Shown: in pieces, positions 36,132-43,188 of the stretch
Layout of the letters: every line of letters begins with the position of its first letter
How positions within the stretch are numbered: position 1 is the stretch's first letter
From: Rhizobium deserti
GTDB taxonomy: Bacteria; Pseudomonadota; Alphaproteobacteria; Rhizobiales; Rhizobiaceae
DNA length: 64,000 bases
Reading direction: 5' to 3'
Assembly: GCF_004358025.1 (NCBI RefSeq)
Contig: NZ_SMTL01000001.1
Span: 558,001 to 622,000, forward strand
Made by a program: the position numbers and the translations under genes
The notes under the pieces: generated by a model
Told to the model about the DNA's origin: nothing
The model's database searches: none
Seen by the model: only the letters and a program-made list of their open reading frames with translations

Positions 36132-36191
36132 ACTGCCGGCCGGCGTTCAAGAAATGGCGCCAGCCGATCTGGCATCGACCTCGTTCGCCCG

Positions 36192-36527
36192 TTAGTCGCA
36201 GATGCGCATAGCCGAGCGCAGAAGCTGGGTAATGTCGTTCATCGCCAGATCCCGGTCTTCGGGCCGCATCGCCACCTGCAGGCTTTGCTCCGTGTGCTGG
36301 GCGATGATCAACAGCGCCACTTCCCGCAAGGCGGCAGTGGCGGCGGCGATCTGCTGGACCTCGTCCTGGCAGTGGCGGTTGTCCTCGATCATCGTCTTGA
36401 GACCGCGAACCTGACCTTCGATGCGGTTCAGGCGCTGCACCAGCGCTTTCTTCTCGTCGTCCGTACGCCGCAACTCGATACGGTCGTCTTTTACAATAGC
36501 GTCCATCTGCTGCCTGTCTTGCTGCAT
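36192..36527 (-). CDS. FrmR/CsoR/RcnR-family metal- or aldehyde-sensing repressor
   Basis: All-helical DNA-binding repressor of 111 residues (DUF156). Family signature is RLNRIEGQVRGLKTMIED, then C53 in RHCQDEV, H78 in IIAQHTEQ, and a serine at the position of the third ligand (residue 82). CsoR uses Cys-His-Cys and RcnR Cys-His-His for metal; with Ser at the third place this one is closer to the FrmR pattern, which senses formaldehyde through the cysteine, though metal sensing is not excluded. It lies 130 bp downstream of a Mn catalase on the same strand and is likely cotranscribed with it. The G-tract palindrome at 37548-37566 is the type of site this family binds. Start could be 36527 or 36506. 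Confidence 0.9.
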   Translation of the reverse strand: MQQDRQQMDAIVKDDRIELRRTDDEKKALVQRLNRIEGQVRGLKTMIEDNRHCQDEVQQIAAATAALREVALLIIAQHTEQSLQVAMRPEDRDLAMNDITQLLRSAMRICD

Positions 36528-36657
36528 TCTTCATGCCGGACCTAGATCCTTGAGACCGGAGGGTGCAGCAAGAAAGACAGCAATGAAAGAACAAGTTCTC
36601 GGGCCAGCCAACACGAAATGGCGAGCTCCATGGAAAATGGAGCCCGCCTTGTTCTGC

Positions 36658-37509
36658 TTACATCTGCTCGAGCTGAGCACCGCTATCCGGACGAGCCGGG
36701 CCGAGAACCGGTTCTTCACCCATCGGCTCGTTCGGGAAGATGGTAAACGTGCCCTTGCCATCGACCGAGGGGCCTTCGTTCCAACGGGCCGGAGGCGGCA
36801 GCGTGCCGTCCGAGGACGTTGCGAAGAAGTCGTAGTTATGCTGCTGGTTTTCCATGTCCTGCGGGAAGCTGTTCGGGATCGGCATTGCCGCCGTGCCGCC
36901 GAGTTCCTCGATCACGCCCATCCATTGATTCTGGTGCATCGTGTCGCGAGCGATCAGGAACTGAAGCATGTCCTTCATGCCCGGGTCCTGGGCGGCATTG
37001 AAGAGACGCACTGCAAGCACGCGGCCCGTGCTTTCGGCTGCGACGTTACAATACATGTCGGCGGCAAGGTTACCGCTGGCGTAGATATGCGACATGTTGA
37101 AGGGAACGCCGTCGGAATCGACGGGCATCGCCGCCATGCCGGTCGACAGGATGTGCTTCTGGATCGCGCCTTCGATCACGTGACGCGGGTTCTCGCCGCC
37201 CATGACAGCGCCAACAACGGCATCCATGGCGCCGGCTTCCTGCAGGCTGGTCGGGGCAGTCTCGAGGTTGAGAGCGACGGCCGTTGCAAGCATTTCAATG
37301 TGACCGATTTCTTCGGTCGCCGTGTTGAGCAGCATGTCGCGGTATTTTGTGGTCGGGCCGCGAGCGCCCCAGGCCTGGAAGAAATACTGCATGCATACGC
37401 GGATCTCGCCTTCCACGCCGCCGATCGCCTGCTGCAGCATACGTGCGAAGGCCGGATCTGGGCTGGCGACTTTCACCGGATATTGGAGACGTCTGTCGAA
37501 ACTATACAT
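36658..37509 (-). CDS. Manganese catalase, second copy
   Basis: Dimanganese catalase family protein of 283 residues. Ferritin-like bundle with metal-binding glutamates and histidines in GGVEGEIRVCMQYFFQAWG, NTATEEIGHIEMLATAVA, NVAAESTGRVLAVRLF and ARDTMHQNQWMGVIEEL. NLETAP and the SHIYASGNLAADMYCN segment match the larger catalase group. It differs clearly from the copy at 30.3-31.2 kb and may act on different peroxide levels or at another time. It is the first gene of a two-gene unit with the FrmR/CsoR-type repressor, preceded by a candidate stress promoter and an operator palindrome. Confidence 0.92.
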   Translation of the reverse strand: MYSFDRRLQYPVKVASPDPAFARMLQQAIGGVEGEIRVCMQYFFQAWGARGPTTKYRDMLLNTATEEIGHIEMLATAVALNLETAPTSLQEAGAMDAVVGAVMGGENPRHVIEGAIQKHILSTGMAAMPVDSDGVPFNMSHIYASGNLAADMYCNVAAESTGRVLAVRLFNAAQDPGMKDMLQFLIARDTMHQNQWMGVIEELGGTAAMPIPNSFPQDMENQQHNYDFFATSSDGTLPPPARWNEGPSVDGKGTFTIFPNEPMGEEPVLGPARPDSGAQLEQM

Positions 37510-37547
37510 CTGGGTGCTCCTTGGTGGGGTTCGTTAGATCTTTATCA

Positions 37548-37566
37548 GATACCCCCTGGGGGTATC
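37548..37566. promoter_or_regulatory. Candidate operator of the FrmR/CsoR-type repressor
   Basis: Perfect inverted repeat GATACCCCC-T-GGGGGTATC, 19 bases. G/C tracts flanked by TA are the known DNA site type of CsoR, RcnR and FrmR repressors. It lies 38 bases upstream of the second Mn catalase start and immediately downstream of the -10 box of the candidate promoter at 37575-37599, so bound repressor would block transcription start. Confidence 0.7.
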
Positions 37567-37574
37567 GTTAGTCG

Positions 37575-37599
37575 AACATGTGGCGATACAGTATGTTCC
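37575..37599 (-). promoter_or_regulatory. Candidate general-stress promoter of the catalase-repressor operon
   Basis: Minus-strand GGAAC (37599-37595), 16-base spacer, TGTT (37578-37575), close to the EcfG consensus GGAAC-N16-17-CGTT. The predicted start point falls at the edge of the operator palindrome. Confidence 0.5.
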
Positions 37600-37796
37600 C
37601 GCTCAAGTTTTCTTTTTGCAGGATCCTGTGATTTCCTGCGCAAGCTCAGCCCCGCCTTGGCGTCCAGGCCGTGAAAGGACCTGCCGAAGAACCGCAGGAG
37701 CATAAGCTTTCAGCGCCGGCCTTACTGGCGGGCGCGGCAAAGGTTGCAAAAGGGTCCGGTTTCGGTTGAAAATAGTTGCAACGACGAGTTTGATGC

Positions 37797-38306
37797 ATGG
37801 TGGTGATCCGCGACGAGCGCTCAGGGGACGAGGATGCGATCCGCGACCTGACGGAGCGCGCCTTTGCCCCCATGGCATTCAGCGACGGCTCGGAACCGGC
37901 CATTGTCGACGCCCTGCGGCAGGCGGGCGATCTGACAATTTCCCGGGTCGCCGAAGACGACGGCGGGATCATCGGCCATGTCGCCTTTTCGCCAGTGAAG
38001 GTGGAGGGGGCGGAGGCTGGCTGGTTCGGCCTTGGGCCGATTTCAGTCGAGCCGGCAAGGCAGAGGCAGGGCATAGGAAGAGCGCTGATAGCACAGGGTC
38101 TGGATCGGCTGAGGGCAAAGGGCGCGTCCGGCTGCGCGCTGATCGGCAGTCCCGATGTATATCGCGGCTCGGGCTTTATCAGCGACGGGCAGTTGGCCTA
38201 TGGCGACCTCGACAGGCGCTATGTCATGAGGATCGTCTTCTTCGGCCCGGCGCCGCAGGGCATGCTTGAATTCGCGCCTGCGTTCGAAGAAGCCCAAGTC
38301 GAATGA
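37797..38306 (+). CDS. GNAT-family N-acetyltransferase
   Basis: A 169-residue acetyltransferase of the GNAT fold. The acetyl-CoA binding motif A is LGPISVEPARQRQGIGRALI (R/Q-x-x-G-x-G/A pattern: RQGIGRA), followed by ALIGSPDVYRGSGF. This resembles the YhbS-type group common next to unrelated genes; the acceptor is unknown. The ATG at 37797 has weak upstream GTTTG-rich sequence. It is monocistronic and divergent from the Mn catalase operon, with 287 bp between that hold the operator and promoter described above. Confidence 0.85.
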   Translation: MVVIRDERSGDEDAIRDLTERAFAPMAFSDGSEPAIVDALRQAGDLTISRVAEDDGGIIGHVAFSPVKVEGAEAGWFGLGPISVEPARQRQGIGRALIAQGLDRLRAKGASGCALIGSPDVYRGSGFISDGQLAYGDLDRRYVMRIVFFGPAPQGMLEFAPAFEEAQVE

Positions 38307-38324
38307 ACATGGACCTGCAGCCGT

Positions 38325-39500
38325 TCAGCGCGCCGGCATGCGGAAGGTGAAGCGGGTCTCGACGTCGTCGGAGGACACGTCGAGCCGGCCCCCATGAGCT
38401 TCGGCGATCTGGGAAGCAATATAGAGCCCGAGCCCGAGGCCCTGCATGCTGGATTCTGCTTCGCCGCGTTTGAAAGGCAGAAACAGTTTCTGGATCGAAG
38501 ATGCGGGGATAGGATCGCCTGCATTGGCGACCGACAGATGCAGTTCACCGTCGATGATCGACGCCTGAACATGGATCGGGTGGTCCGCCGAGCCATGCGT
38601 TACGGCATTGCCGAGCAGGTTGGAAAACATCTGGCCAATGCGCTGGTGATCGACCGGCAGGGCATGCTGAAGATCGTAGGAAAGGTTGATCTGACGCTCC
38701 GGATGCCCCGACAGGATCTCGGCGACCACCTGATCGAGCGTATCCTGCAAAGACGCTTCTGCATCCGTTGTCAGCGTCAGTCCGCCGCCCAGTCTTCCGC
38801 GTGCAAAATCGAGCACATTGCCGATCAGCGTCGACATGCGCATCACGCTGCCGCGCATCATGCTCAGAACCTTGAGCGCCTTATCGGTCTGCGGCTCCCG
38901 CTTCAGGATGTTGATGGCGCCGTCGATCGAAGCCAGAGGATTGCGCAGGTCGTGGCCGAGAACCGCGATGAACTGCTCGCGCAACTCGGACGTTGCCTTC
39001 TCGTCCATCAGACTGGCACGCGCCAGTTCGAGCTTCTGGTTGGCATCAAGGTGATAGGCGATCAGCTCGGCAAACAGCTTGAACATGCCAAGCACTTTTG
39101 GATTGTTCAGCTCCGCCGGCTTCGGATCGATGGCACACAGTGTCCCGAAAAACGTACCGTCCGGCAGGATGATCGGCATGGAAATGTAGCTCTGCAGACC
39201 GTAGGTGGCAGGCGTGTGGTGGCCACAATAAATCAGATCTTCGGCCACATTGTCGATAACGACGACCTCTTTCGCCTGACGAACTTCATGGCAAAGCGTC
39301 GTCTCAACCTCGAGCTCGCCGCCGGCAGCCAAGCCGAAATCGATATTGTCCAGAACTTGGCAGGCAATCCACCGATCGTCGGTTACCCGCGCGACAGCCG
39401 CAAAGCCCATCCCGGTGGTACGGCAGATGACGTCAAGAATCGTAGGGACGGCGCCAATGCCCTGGACGGCGTCTATATCGCTCTGGAAATCATGGGACAT
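38325..39500 (-). CDS. GAF-domain sensor histidine kinase
   Basis: Soluble sensor kinase of 391 residues. A GAF domain (about 15-165; SYISMPIILPDGTFFGTLCAIDP) is followed by a dimerisation domain with the phospho-histidine in FIAVLGHDLRNPLASI and an ATPase domain with FSNLLGNAVTHG, DPIPASSIQKLFLPF and MQGLGLGLYIASQIAEAHGG. The same GAF-HisKA layout is found in several rhizobial cytosolic kinases and bacteriophytochrome relatives, but no chromophore cysteine is placed clearly enough to claim light sensing. No response regulator gene is adjacent. The gene is divergent from xdhC by 202 bp. Confidence 0.9.
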   Translation of the reverse strand: MSHDFQSDIDAVQGIGAVPTILDVICRTTGMGFAAVARVTDDRWIACQVLDNIDFGLAAGGELEVETTLCHEVRQAKEVVVIDNVAEDLIYCGHHTPATYGLQSYISMPIILPDGTFFGTLCAIDPKPAELNNPKVLGMFKLFAELIAYHLDANQKLELARASLMDEKATSELREQFIAVLGHDLRNPLASIDGAINILKREPQTDKALKVLSMMRGSVMRMSTLIGNVLDFARGRLGGGLTLTTDAEASLQDTLDQVVAEILSGHPERQINLSYDLQHALPVDHQRIGQMFSNLLGNAVTHGSADHPIHVQASIIDGELHLSVANAGDPIPASSIQKLFLPFKRGEAESSMQGLGLGLYIASQIAEAHGGRLDVSSDDVETRFTFRMPAR

Positions 39501-39702
39501 TCTTTAAGAGCTAACTCGCGACTGAACGAAAATTGGGAGGAATTGTAGGCCTGCCTCGCGCGGACTTTAGATGGGACTTTTACACGAGTTTTCCAGAGGT
39601 TCAATGACAGTGCTGCAGGCATAGGCCAAGGCATTGAACGAGATAGTTGCCGCGTTACGTCCACCGGTTTAAGGTTGCCTGCACAACATTGCCGGAGTCG
39701 TT

Positions 39703-40536
39703 GTGGGCCATATTCCACTACCCGATTACCTTGTCGCGCACTCCTGCTCGGTCCTCGTCGAGATCGTCGAAGCCAGAGGCTCGACGCCACGCGAGGCGGG
39801 AACCTTTATGCTGGTCTCGTCCACGGAAATCTGGGGAACGATCGGCGGCGGCCAGTTCGAATATATGGCGATCGACAATGCCCGGGCGATGCTTTCGGGC
39901 GGCGGCGAAAGGGTGATGGACATTCCACTTGGACCGGAGATCGGTCAATGTTGCGGCGGTCGGACGAAGCTGCTCTTTACGGCGATGAACGACGAACTTC
40001 GACAAAGGCTGGAGCGGCAGCTGCAAACCGACCAGCAGGGGCGTCCGGCCGTCTTCCTGTTCGGTTCGGGCCATGTGGGACTGGCGCTGGCCTATGCGCT
40101 CGCCCCCCTGCCCTTCGCGGTTAGCGTGGTCGAAACACGGGAGGAAGCCCTGCAAGAGCTGCCAGCGCAAACCAGCCGACGCCTGACCGCCATGCCGGAA
40201 GCTCTGGTCGAGACGATACCCGCGGGCGGCGCGGCCGTCATTCTCACCCACGACCATGCCCTGGATTTTCTCATTGCACAGAAGGCGCTGGCACGCCCCG
40301 ACCTCGCTTATGTCGGGATGATCGGCTCAAAGACGAAGCGGGCGACCTTCTCCAACTGGCTACGGCGCGAAGGAGGTGACGAGACCATGCTGTCGCGCCT
40401 CGTCCTGCCGATCGGCGGGTCGGCGGTGCGCGACAAGCGGCCGGCGGTTATTGCCGCGCTGGTGGCGGCCGAACTGTTGCAACGTATCAGCGCCTCGCTA
40501 GAGCGCAGCTCAGATCGGCAGATCGCGCATGTTTGA
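39703..40536 (+). CDS. xdhC: Xanthine dehydrogenase accessory protein XdhC
   Basis: A 277-residue chaperone that binds molybdenum cofactor, has it sulfurated and inserts it into XdhB. The N-terminal domain has VEARGSTPREAGTFMLV and WGTIGGGQFEY, and GQCCGGR holds the conserved cysteines for cofactor binding. The C-terminal Rossmann-like half has VFLFGSGHVGLALAYAL, VILTHDHALDF and YVGMIGSKTKRATF. The start is a GTG with CCGGAG about 6 nt upstream. It lies 3.6 kb from xdhAB, an unusual separation, and its tail overlaps the opposed small gene at 40510. Confidence 0.93.
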   Translation: MGHIPLPDYLVAHSCSVLVEIVEARGSTPREAGTFMLVSSTEIWGTIGGGQFEYMAIDNARAMLSGGGERVMDIPLGPEIGQCCGGRTKLLFTAMNDELRQRLERQLQTDQQGRPAVFLFGSGHVGLALAYALAPLPFAVSVVETREEALQELPAQTSRRLTAMPEALVETIPAGGAAVILTHDHALDFLIAQKALARPDLAYVGMIGSKTKRATFSNWLRREGGDETMLSRLVLPIGGSAVRDKRPAVIAALVAAELLQRISASLERSSDRQIAHV

Positions 40537-40740
40537 TCCTCGCCGCGCCTGCCAATAGGCTTCGCAGCGCTGGCAAGGCAGGTTCTCGTTCAATCCGAGG
40601 TCTCGGGCCAGATCATCCGGGATATCGACCACGCCAGCGGAAGGCTTGCGGAACGATGCAGAGAGATCTTTCAGAAGGCAAGCCAATAGATCTGCCATGG
40701 CTGGCCGTAAGATTCTGAGCCGGGCGATTGGGGCTGGCAT
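40510..40740 (-). CDS. Small DUF1127-like protein
   Basis: A 76-residue frame on the minus strand from ATG 40740 (GAGG about 5 nt upstream). The core DIPDDLARDLGL resembles the DUF1127 signature (x-M-S-D-x-x-L-x-D-I-G-L) found in many small rhizobial proteins that bind RNA or act in stress adaptation. A CQRC pair follows. It is divergent from the first LysR gene and its 3' end overlaps xdhC by 27 bp. A second, similar arrangement exists at 41795-42022. Family assignment is tentative; the longer frame from 40815 lacks a ribosome site. Confidence 0.5.
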   Translation of the reverse strand: MPAPIARLRILRPAMADLLACLLKDLSASFRKPSAGVVDIPDDLARDLGLNENLPCQRCEAYWQARRGSNMRDLPI

Positions 40741-40773
40741 GAGTGCCTCATCGATAAACTGAGTTAATAGCTC

Positions 40774-40807
40774 GAAAGCAGCAATGCGCCGGATTGCTGG
40801 AGCTTTC
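40774..40807. promoter_or_regulatory. Inverted repeats in the DUF1127-like/LysR divergent spacer
   Basis: Nested repeats: CAGCAAT (40779-40785) pairs with ATTGCTG (40793-40799) around 7 bases, and GAAAGC (40774-40779) with GCTTTC (40802-40807). They lie in the 107-bp spacer between the divergent small gene and the LysR regulator, where a LysR protein usually binds. Confidence 0.5.
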
Positions 40808-40847
40808 CAATTCAATTAGAGTGGGCCATGATCAAGAGAGCTTATCG

Positions 40848-41780
40848 ATGAAACTTTCGCTCCGCTTTCCGCTGAATGCATTGCGGGTCTTCGAGGCCGT
40901 GGCACGGCTTGAAAACTTCACCCGTGCCGCGGAAGAGCTGGGGATGACGCAGACGGCCGTCAGCTACCAGATCAAGCTGCTGGAAGAACATCTGGGCGAT
41001 ACAGTTTTCATTCGCAGACCGCGGGCGCTGCAGTTGACGGAAACCGGCGAGAACCTGCTGCCCAAGGTGGCGGAAGCCTTTTCCCTTTTGACTGAAGCGG
41101 TTCAGGCGGCTCGCGGCACTGCCGACGAAACGCTCGAAATCCACTCGACACCGACCTTCGCTTCTCATTGGCTGGTGCGCCATATCGGCGATTTCCAGCT
41201 CCAGCATCCGAACATCGCCGTGCGCCTGGTGCGCCATTCGGGCCGCAACGACGACATGGAGCCGCCACCGACGGATGTGGCGATCCGTATCGGTGCCAAG
41301 CCGTGGGACGGGCTTGTCTGCCATGCCTTGCTGAAAATGACCTATACGCCCATGCTCACCCCCGACCTCGCCGACAGTATCGGTGGAATTTCGGAGCCGG
41401 CCGACCTGCTCAAGCTGCCGTGGATTTCGAACAGCAAGGGCTTCTGGCGAGACTGGTTCCAGGCTGCCGGTCTCCAGAATGTCGATGTGCGGCAGATGCA
41501 GCTGGACACGTTCGGCGCCCTGGACCTGGAGGCGAATGCGGCACTGGCCGGCCATGGGGTGGCCATTCTAAGCCCCTTCCTGTTTGCCGCCGAGCTTTTG
41601 TCCGGACGTCTTGTGCAGCCCTTCGATATCTGCCTGGACGACAACAAAACCTACTGGCTGTGCTATCCGCCGGCGCGCAAGAACGCCGCAAAGATCAAGG
41701 CTTTTGCCACCTGGCTGCAGGCCGCTATAGCGCGCGACATGGCTCGCAGCCCCAGCCAAGCCGCCTTGCCCGCAGCGTGA
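40848..41780 (+). CDS. LysR-family (GcvA-like) regulator, first of a tandem pair
   Basis: Transcription regulator of 310 residues. The winged helix-turn-helix (PLNALRVFEAVARLENFTRAAEELGMTQTAVSYQIKLLEEHLG) is at residues 7-55 and a periplasmic-binding-fold effector domain follows. The GcvA-like subgroup is shown by FPLNALRVFE and TAVSYQIK. The ATG at 40848 is preceded by AAGAGAG. A seven-codon mini-frame (ATG at 40829, MIKRAYR) overlaps this start as ATGA and may couple translation. Its neighbour at 42139 is a paralogue with a near-identical leader. Target genes could be the divergent small gene or the purine genes; effector unknown. Confidence 0.88.
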   Translation: MKLSLRFPLNALRVFEAVARLENFTRAAEELGMTQTAVSYQIKLLEEHLGDTVFIRRPRALQLTETGENLLPKVAEAFSLLTEAVQAARGTADETLEIHSTPTFASHWLVRHIGDFQLQHPNIAVRLVRHSGRNDDMEPPPTDVAIRIGAKPWDGLVCHALLKMTYTPMLTPDLADSIGGISEPADLLKLPWISNSKGFWRDWFQAAGLQNVDVRQMQLDTFGALDLEANAALAGHGVAILSPFLFAAELLSGRLVQPFDICLDDNKTYWLCYPPARKNAAKIKAFATWLQAAIARDMARSPSQAALPAA

Positions 41781-41794
41781 CAGTGCCCGCCCTC

Positions 41795-42022
41795 TCAAAG
41801 ATTTCGCGGCGGAAAAATGATGCGGGCTGCTCGAAAGGCGTTGCCTTCGGTTTGGCCGGGCCGCTGGCGTCCTTCCAGAAGCCCGAGATCCTGTTTCCAA
41901 TGATCCGACATGCCCTGCAGATCGAGTCGATTTTGATAGGTCCTTTCTTTGGATCGAAAGATCTCGGCGATTAAACGCCGCGGCAAAAACCGCGCAAGAT
42001 ACACGTCTGCAAACGAAAACAT
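41795..42022 (-). CDS. Small DUF1127-like protein, second copy
   Basis: A 75-residue frame with a good ribosome site (GGAGAA, 6 nt before ATG). The stretch TYQNRLDLQGMSDHWKQDLGLLEGR has the spacing and key residues of DUF1127 (M-S-D-x-x-x-x-D-L-G-L). An N-terminal basic helix (LARFLPRRLIAEIFRSK) precedes it. It lies between the two LysR genes and is divergent from the second, repeating the small-gene/LysR layout seen just upstream. DUF1127 genes are known targets of the LysR regulator VtlR in Brucella, which supports a functional link. The precise function is unknown. Confidence 0.6.
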   Translation of the reverse strand: MFSFADVYLARFLPRRLIAEIFRSKERTYQNRLDLQGMSDHWKQDLGLLEGRQRPGQTEGNAFRAARIIFPPRNL

Positions 42023-42033
42023 CGCATTTCTCC

Positions 42034-42049
42034 AATGGGATAACCCATT
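42034..42049. promoter_or_regulatory. Palindrome at the start of the second DUF1127-like gene
   Basis: Perfect inverted repeat AATGGG-ATAA-CCCATT directly upstream of the ribosome site of the gene at 41795-42022. It could be a LysR operator or an mRNA hairpin touching the ribosome site. Confidence 0.5.
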
Positions 42050-42138
42050 TTCATTTGTTGTTTGTGGAAGTAGTCTGCGCCCGGAAATGACGGAGATCCA
42101 ATCGAATAACCGTCTCTATGGATCAAGAGAGCTCATCC

Positions 42139-43035
42139 ATGAAAATCTCGAAGCAGTTTCCGTTGAACGCGCTGCGGGTCTTCGAATCCGCTGCCCGGCA
42201 CATGAGCTTCACCAAAGCCGGAGAGGAACTGGGACTGACCCAGACGGCGGTCAGCTACCAGATCAAGCTGCTGGAGGACACGCTCGGCGAGCCGCTGTTT
42301 CTGCGCCGACCGCGGCAGGTTTCGTTGACGGAAGCAGGCGAGCGACTGGCGCCGAAGATCGCGGAAGCTTTCACGATCATGACCGATGCGGTAGCCGGCT
42401 TGAAGGAGACGGCGGAAGGAACGCTGGTCATCCACTCCACGGCGACCTTTGCGGCTCGGTGGCTGGCGCGGCACCTGGGAACTTTCCAGCTGCAGAATCC
42501 GGGCATGGCGGTGAGACTCGAAACCTCGCAGGAGATCATCGATTTCGGCAAGACCGAAGCCGACGTGGCGATCCGTACCGGCCGGGGTGACTGGCCCGGT
42601 TTGCGCTCCCACTTCCTGGTCAAGAGTCATTTCACGCCGATGCTGAGCCCGGACCTGGCGGCAACGATCGGCGGCGTGCACAAGCCCCAAGATCTGCTGA
42701 AGCTGCGGCTTATCGATCCCGGCGATCCCTGGTGGCGGATCTGGTTTGCGGCGGCGGGCATGCCGGATGTGGACCTGAGCGGCCGTCCGAGCACCAAGTT
42801 CGGCGCGCAGGCGGTCGAGGCCGCAGCCGCTGTGGCCGGCCAGGGCGTCGCAATCCTGAGGCCGGAATTCTATACCGACGACGTCCTGCTCGGGCGCCTG
42901 ATCCAGCCGCTTCCAATCCTTGCCCATGACGGCAGCGACTATTGGCTGGCCTATCCCGAGAGCCGTCGCAATTCCAGAAAGATCCGCGCTTTCCGCGATT
43001 TCCTCCTGACGACCATTCAAAGTTTCCGCGACTGA
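42139..43035 (+). CDS. LysR-family (GcvA-like) regulator, second of a tandem pair
   Basis: A 298-residue paralogue of the preceding LysR protein: DNA-binding region FPLNALRVFESAARHMSFTKAGEELGLTQTAVSYQIKLLEDTLG differs in few positions. It starts MKISKQFPLNALR at 42139; an in-frame ATG at 42118 would add MDQESSS. The sequence just before the start (GATCAAGAGAGCTCATCC) nearly repeats that before the first LysR gene, showing the leader was duplicated with it. Its effector domain is about as long but more divergent. It lies 153 bp upstream of puuD on the same strand, so it may control urate oxidation. Confidence 0.87.
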   Translation: MKISKQFPLNALRVFESAARHMSFTKAGEELGLTQTAVSYQIKLLEDTLGEPLFLRRPRQVSLTEAGERLAPKIAEAFTIMTDAVAGLKETAEGTLVIHSTATFAARWLARHLGTFQLQNPGMAVRLETSQEIIDFGKTEADVAIRTGRGDWPGLRSHFLVKSHFTPMLSPDLAATIGGVHKPQDLLKLRLIDPGDPWWRIWFAAAGMPDVDLSGRPSTKFGAQAVEAAAAVAGQGVAILRPEFYTDDVLLGRLIQPLPILAHDGSDYWLAYPESRRNSRKIRAFRDFLLTTIQSFRD

Positions 43036-43188
43036 CTCCCGGCCGGGGCGATCACCGCGGATCAACAGCTCCTGCCAGGCGCATTGCATCGCGGTTGCGT
43101 GTCTGGAACAGCCTCGTCGCGCATCGGCACTTCCCATGCCGTGGATTTTTACGCAGAGTGACGAGTCGGGGGGCAACAAGGGGAAGCC

